Origin: Actinomycetales bacterium
Lineage (GTDB): Bacteria > Actinomycetota > Actinomycetes > Actinomycetales > Beutenbergiaceae
Direction: 5' to 3'
Assembly (NCBI GenBank): GCA_016649925.1
Contig: JAENWO010000095.1
Coordinates: 1 to 8,501, forward strand
Length of the DNA stretch: 8,501 nucleotides
Under the pieces are notes generated by a model, which made no database searches, was not told the origin of the DNA, and saw only the letters and a program-made list of their open reading frames with translations. Of this stretch, positions 5,485-8,501 are shown one piece after another. The position numbers and the translations under genes are program-made. Within the stretch, counting starts at the first letter, position 1; each line of letters opens with the position of its first letter.

Positions 5485-5496
5485 TAACCTTGGGTC
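5485..5496 (+). promoter_or_regulatory. Candidate -10 element for leaderless oleA mRNA
   Basis: TAACCT at 5485-5490 fits the actinobacterial TANNNT -10 consensus and ends six bases before the oleA GTG, so transcription would begin at or next to the start codon. No Shine-Dalgarno is visible before oleA, and an in-frame TAA at 5485-5487 rules out a start further upstream. Both fit a leaderless transcript. No convincing -35 is visible. Confidence 0.35.
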
Positions 5497-6528
5497 GTGA
5501 GACCACAGGGAAACGCGACGTTCCGTTACACCGACAGCGCCATCATCGGCCTGTCGCACATCGAGGCGCCGGTCATCGTGACCTCGGCGGAGTTCGAGGA
5601 ACGGCTCACTCCCACGAGGCGGGCCCTGCGGCTCCCGAGCAACCTGCTCGAGCGCGTCTCGGGCGTGCGGGAGCGGCGCTGGTGGGAACCGGGCACCTCC
5701 TTCGAGGACAAGGCCGCCGAGGCCGGCAGCAAGGCGCTCGCCGAGGCCGGGGTGGACCCCGCCCAGGTGGGCCTGCTCCTGAACACGTCGGTCTCCCGCA
5801 CCAATCTCGAGCCCTCGGTGGCCGTGCGTGTGCACCACCAGATGGGGCTGCCCTCCTCCGCCCTGAACTTCGACATCACGAACGCGTGCCTCGGCTTCGT
5901 CAACGGCATGCAGCTCGCCTCGAGCATGATCGACAATGGCCAGATCGAGTACGCGGTCATCGTCAACGCCGAGGACGTCCGCCGCACCCAGGAGGACACG
6001 TTGCGCCGACTCTCCGACGACGCCGTCACGCGCCAGGACTACACCGACCAGTTCGCCTCTCTCACCCTCGGCGACGGCGCCGCGGCTGCGGTCCTCGGCC
6101 ACGCGTCACGCCGCCCGAAGGGGCACCGCATCCTCGGCGGCGTCTCCCGCGCCGGCTCCGAGCACCACGGGCTGTGCGTCGGTTCCTTCGGCAGGATGAC
6201 CACGGACACGAGGCGTCTCCTCGACGCCGGCCTCAAGCTGGTCACCGATGCCTGGCACGAGGCGGAGCGGCACGGCTGGCGCTGGTCGAGCCTGGATCGC
6301 TACGTCACCCACCAGATCTCCACCCCGTACACCGAGGCCATCATCGAGGCGGTCGGGCTCGACCCCCGAGCAGTTCCGATCACCTTCGACCGGTGGGGGA
6401 ACGTCGGCCCGGCATCCGTCGCCATGACGCTCTCCGAGCAGGCCGCGACGCTCAGCCCCGGTGATCGCGTGATGTGCCTGGGCGTCGGATCTGGCCTGAA
6501 CACGACCATGCTCGAGCTGGCGTGGTGA
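5497..6528 (+). CDS. oleA: OleA, thiolase-superfamily acyl-CoA condensing enzyme (long-chain olefin synthesis)
   Basis: A 343-residue FabH-like ketosynthase. In the Ole pathway OleA joins two fatty acyl-CoAs head to head by a Claisen condensation and releases a 2-alkyl-3-keto acid, the precursor of long-chain cis-alkenes. The catalytic Cys131 lies in ITNACLGFVNGMQLASSMID, His272 in VTHQISTPYTEA and Asn302 in RWGNVGPASV, the thiolase triad. NTSVSRTNLEP (96-106) carries the conserved Glu105, equivalent to the Glu that in Xanthomonas OleA reaches the partner subunit's active site. The N terminus GNATFRYTDSAIIGLSHIEAP and the RRWWEPGTSF segment are typical of actinobacterial OleA rather than housekeeping FabH. 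The start is GTG, the first in-frame start after a TAA at 5485. Its TGA overlaps the oleBC start by four bases (GTGA), so the two are translationally coupled. Confidence 0.92.
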   Translation: MRPQGNATFRYTDSAIIGLSHIEAPVIVTSAEFEERLTPTRRALRLPSNLLERVSGVRERRWWEPGTSFEDKAAEAGSKALAEAGVDPAQVGLLLNTSVSRTNLEPSVAVRVHHQMGLPSSALNFDITNACLGFVNGMQLASSMIDNGQIEYAVIVNAEDVRRTQEDTLRRLSDDAVTRQDYTDQFASLTLGDGAAAAVLGHASRRPKGHRILGGVSRAGSEHHGLCVGSFGRMTTDTRRLLDAGLKLVTDAWHEAERHGWRWSSLDRYVTHQISTPYTEAIIEAVGLDPRAVPITFDRWGNVGPASVAMTLSEQAATLSPGDRVMCLGVGSGLNTTMLELAW

Positions 6529-8501
6529 CAGGCAGCGTCACCGACGGCGTGCGCCTGGCGCCCGCTGTCACCGGATGGCCCGGCGTCGCACCCGGGTGGT
6601 CCCGGCGGATCACCGTCAGCGGGCACACCTGGCACTACCTCGACAACGCCGCCTCCCTGCCGGACTCCACCACCCCACGCGGAACCCTGCTCTGCGTGCA
6701 CGGCAACCCCACCTGGTCCTACCTGTGGCGCTCCGTGCTCGACGCCGGGGCCCGGGCCGGGTGGCGGGTCGTCGCCGTCGACCAGCTCGAGATGGGCTTC
6801 TCCGAGCACACTGGCGCCGATCACCGACTGGCCGACCGGGTGCGCCAGCTCGGCGATCTCACCGACACTCTCGGCCTGTCGGGCGACGGCTGGGACAGGC
6901 TCGGAGTCGTCATCCTCGGCCACGACTGGGGTGGCGTCGTCTCCACGGGGTGGGCGGTCGACCATCCTCGCGAGCTCGCCGGCCTGGCGCTGACGAACAC
7001 CGCGATCCACCAGCCGGCGGAGGTCAAGGTGCCCTCGCTGCTACGCCTCGCCCGACGTCCTGGCGTGCACAGCGTGGCGACGACGCTGACTCCGGCCTTT
7101 CTCGACGTCACGCTCCGACTCGCGCGCCCACCTCTGGCTGATGAGGTGATGCGGGCGTACCGGTCCCCCTACCGCACGGCCCACGACCGCCACGGCATCG
7201 GGGCGTTCGTCGCGGACATCCCCGTCGACGCCGCACACCCCAGTCACCGTGAGCTCGCCCGCATCGCCGCCGGGGTGGCCGAGCTCACGGTCCCGGCGTT
7301 GCTCATCTGGGGGGCCAAGGACCCCGTCTTCGACGAGCGCTACCTCCGCGACCTCATCGCCCGCCTCCCCCACGCCGACGTCCATCGCTTCTCCGACGCC
7401 GGACACCTCGTGGTCGAGGACGCCGACGTCGCCGGCACCGTGATGCGCTGGCTCGCCGCGCACGCCTTGCCGAGCACGACGGCGGAGCTCGCCTCCAGCC
7501 GCCCGATCAGCAGTGCGGACCTTGCCTCGCTCCCTTCCACCACAGCGGACCTTGCCTCGCTCTCTTCCACCACTGCGGACCTTGCCTCGCTCCCTTCCAC
7601 CACAGCGGACCTTGCCTCGCTCCCTTCCACCACAGCGGCACGTCACTCCCGCGCCGTGCCGAAGGCAACGGCGCCCTCGAGCGCGCGGTCCGCGAGCGAC
7701 GAGCCCGCCCCTTATCGACCCGTGTACGGGGCACTGCTGGACCAGGCCGGCTCACACGACCCGGCCATCGTCGCCCTGCACGCGGCCGGTCGGGAGACGG
7801 TGAGCTGGTCGGAGCTGGCATCCCGGGTCCACCACCTGGCGCTCGGACTGAACGACGCCGGGGTGCGTCCGGGTCACCGGGTGAGCCTCCTGGTTCCCCC
7901 CGGCGTCGACCTGACCACGGCGCTCTTCGCGTGTCTGCGCCTGGGGGCTGTGGTCATCCTCGCCGATGCCGGCCTCGGCACCCGCGGCCTCACCCTCGCC
8001 GTTCGCGGAAGCGCACCGGACCACATCATCGGCATCGAGCGAGCATTGGTCGGTGCCCGGCTGCTCCGGTGGCCCGGCCGTCGCCTCCTCTCGGAGCCGC
8101 GGGCCGATGGCGCCGCGACCCGTCCCGAGCGAGTTCAGGCCCGTGGCGACGCGACGACCCTTGGCCGCGTGCGCCGTCGCGCCCTCGGACTCAGCGGCAC
8201 CGTGGAGGAGCTCCTCGCCCGCGGCGCAGAGCTCGCCGCGGGCGGCGCAGAGCTCGCCGCGGGCGGCGCAACGCTCCCGCCCGAACCGGACGCCCACGCC
8301 GACGCCGCCATCCTCTTCACCTCGGGCTCGACCGGTCCGGCCAAGGGCGTCGTGTACACCCACGAGCGCCTTTTTAGGATGTGCGCCGCCGTGGCCGACG
8401 CCTACGGGCTGTCCCGTGAGCGCGGGCTGGTGGCCGGCTTTGCCCCCTTCTCGCTCCTCGGTACTGGCCTCGGCGCCCTCACCTCGATCCCGGACATGGA
8501 C
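6525..8501 (+). CDS. oleBC: OleBC fusion: beta-lactone decarboxylase (OleB) joined to beta-lactone synthetase (OleC), 3' end outside window
   Basis: An open frame of 659 codons without a stop before the window end. Residues about 25-315 are OleB, an alpha/beta hydrolase of the haloalkane-dehalogenase type: VHGNPTWSYLWR (58-69) around the oxyanion hole, nucleophile Asp134 in LGHDWGG, acid Asp266 in WGAKDPVFD and His294 in DAGHLVVED. OleB decarboxylates a cis-beta-lactone to the alkene. Residues about 316-395 are a linker holding four ADLASLPSTT-like repeats. From about 396 (YRPVYGALLDQAG) comes OleC, an adenylate-forming enzyme that makes the beta-lactone; its ATP-binding signature is ILFTSGSTGPAKGVVYTH (596-613). 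The fusion occurs in other actinobacteria such as Micrococcus luteus. I take the GTG at 6525-6527 (GTGA overlap with the oleA stop); a GTG at 6522 is equally in frame. The OleC C-terminal half, and presumably oleD, lie downstream. Confidence 0.92.
   Translation, partial: MTGSVTDGVRLAPAVTGWPGVAPGWSRRITVSGHTWHYLDNAASLPDSTTPRGTLLCVHGNPTWSYLWRSVLDAGARAGWRVVAVDQLEMGFSEHTGADHRLADRVRQLGDLTDTLGLSGDGWDRLGVVILGHDWGGVVSTGWAVDHPRELAGLALTNTAIHQPAEVKVPSLLRLARRPGVHSVATTLTPAFLDVTLRLARPPLADEVMRAYRSPYRTAHDRHGIGAFVADIPVDAAHPSHRELARIAAGVAELTVPALLIWGAKDPVFDERYLRDLIARLPHADVHRFSDAGHLVVEDADVAGTVMRWLAAHALPSTTAELASSRPISSADLASLPSTTADLASLSSTTADLASLPSTTADLASLPSTTAARHSRAVPKATAPSSARSASDEPAPYRPVYGALLDQAGSHDPAIVALHAAGRETVSWSELASRVHHLALGLNDAGVRPGHRVSLLVPPGVDLTTALFACLRLGAVVILADAGLGTRGLTLAVRGSAPDHIIGIERALVGARLLRWPGRRLLSEPRADGAATRPERVQARGDATTLGRVRRRALGLSGTVEELLARGAELAAGGAELAAGGATLPPEPDAHADAAILFTSGSTGPAKGVVYTHERLFRMCAAVADAYGLSRERGLVAGFAPFSLLGTGLGALTSIPDMD
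7515..7634 (+). repeat. 30-bp tandem repeat, four copies, in the OleB-OleC linker
   Basis: Units lie at 7515-7544, 7545-7574, 7575-7604 and 7605-7634. They are identical except for a C-to-T change in the second (Pro to Ser) and a silent last-base change. In the oleBC frame each encodes ADLASLPSTT (residues 331-370). A degenerate relative, AELASSRPISS, lies just ahead. Near-identity at DNA level, including third positions, points to recent expansion. Confidence 0.97.
8223..8264 (+). repeat. 21-bp tandem duplication within OleC
   Basis: Two identical units, 8223-8243 and 8244-8264, each encode GAELAAG (residues 567-580 of OleBC). The next codons begin a third copy (Gly-Ala) before diverging. 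The repeat sits in the variable stretch just before the conserved DAAILFTSGSTG block, so it lengthens a loop in front of the ATP-binding signature without touching it. Confidence 0.93.

Noticed and set aside
5428..6102. A 224-codon minus-strand open frame over oleA
   Set aside because: It is antisense to clear OleA motifs and has no start signal of its own. It is a shadow frame.
7515..7634. CRISPR array
   Set aside because: The units are directly adjacent with no unique spacers, are in frame with oleBC and encode a peptide repeat.
7041..7646. A minus-strand open frame with strongly repeated Arg/Gly-rich segments
   Set aside because: The repeats are the reverse of the 30-bp linker repeat in oleBC. 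The plus-strand frame carries the enzyme motifs.

Overview
The window is very GC-rich, with codons ending almost always in G or C. It carries an OleA/OleBC olefin-biosynthesis locus, a mycothiol-type arsenate reductase homologue, a DUF1023 hydrolase next to a WXG100-like protein, and a sortase-anchored chaplin-like remnant. All of this points to an actinobacterium, most plausibly a Micrococcales member (Cellulomonas/Actinotalea-like). The genus is an inference; nothing in the window fixes it.

Layout. (1) Positions 2-439 (+): 3' part of a DUF6328-type membrane protein. (2) Positions 496-2452 (-): a loose series of small genes, namely an ArsC/low-molecular-weight phosphatase, a DUF1684 protein and a 73-residue charged hypothetical, with two short coding-like scraps between them. 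(3) Positions 2550-5059 (-): a compact three-gene operon of a WXG100-like protein with a YxxxD signal, a DUF1023 alpha/beta hydrolase with an N-terminal helical domain, and an LppA-like protein without its usual lipoprotein signal. I read it as a candidate type VII secretion cargo module (targeting partner, hydrolase, partner/immunity-like protein). (4) Positions 5060-5496: a 437-base gap that is not empty. It holds a candidate promoter and leader hairpin for the operon, a terminator-like hairpin, and a frameshifted minus-strand remnant of a chaplin-like cell-wall protein (LASTG sorting signal, membrane anchor, basic tail). (5) Positions 5497-8501 (+): oleA, then oleBC, a fusion of the beta-lactone decarboxylase OleB and the beta-lactone synthetase OleC. 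oleBC runs off the window without a stop.

How the genes work together. OleA condenses two fatty acyl-CoAs to a beta-keto acid. OleD, expected downstream, would reduce it. OleC closes the beta-lactone and OleB removes CO2, giving a long-chain cis-alkene. OleB and OleC are on one polypeptide here, joined by a linker containing four copies of a ten-residue repeat.

A recurring oddity is short perfect or near-perfect tandem duplications: 24 bp x2 in the DUF1684 gene, 18 bp x3 at the start of the LppA-like gene, 16 bp x2 over its stop codon, 30 bp x4 in the OleB-OleC linker and 21 bp x2 in OleC. All those inside coding sequence are multiples of three.
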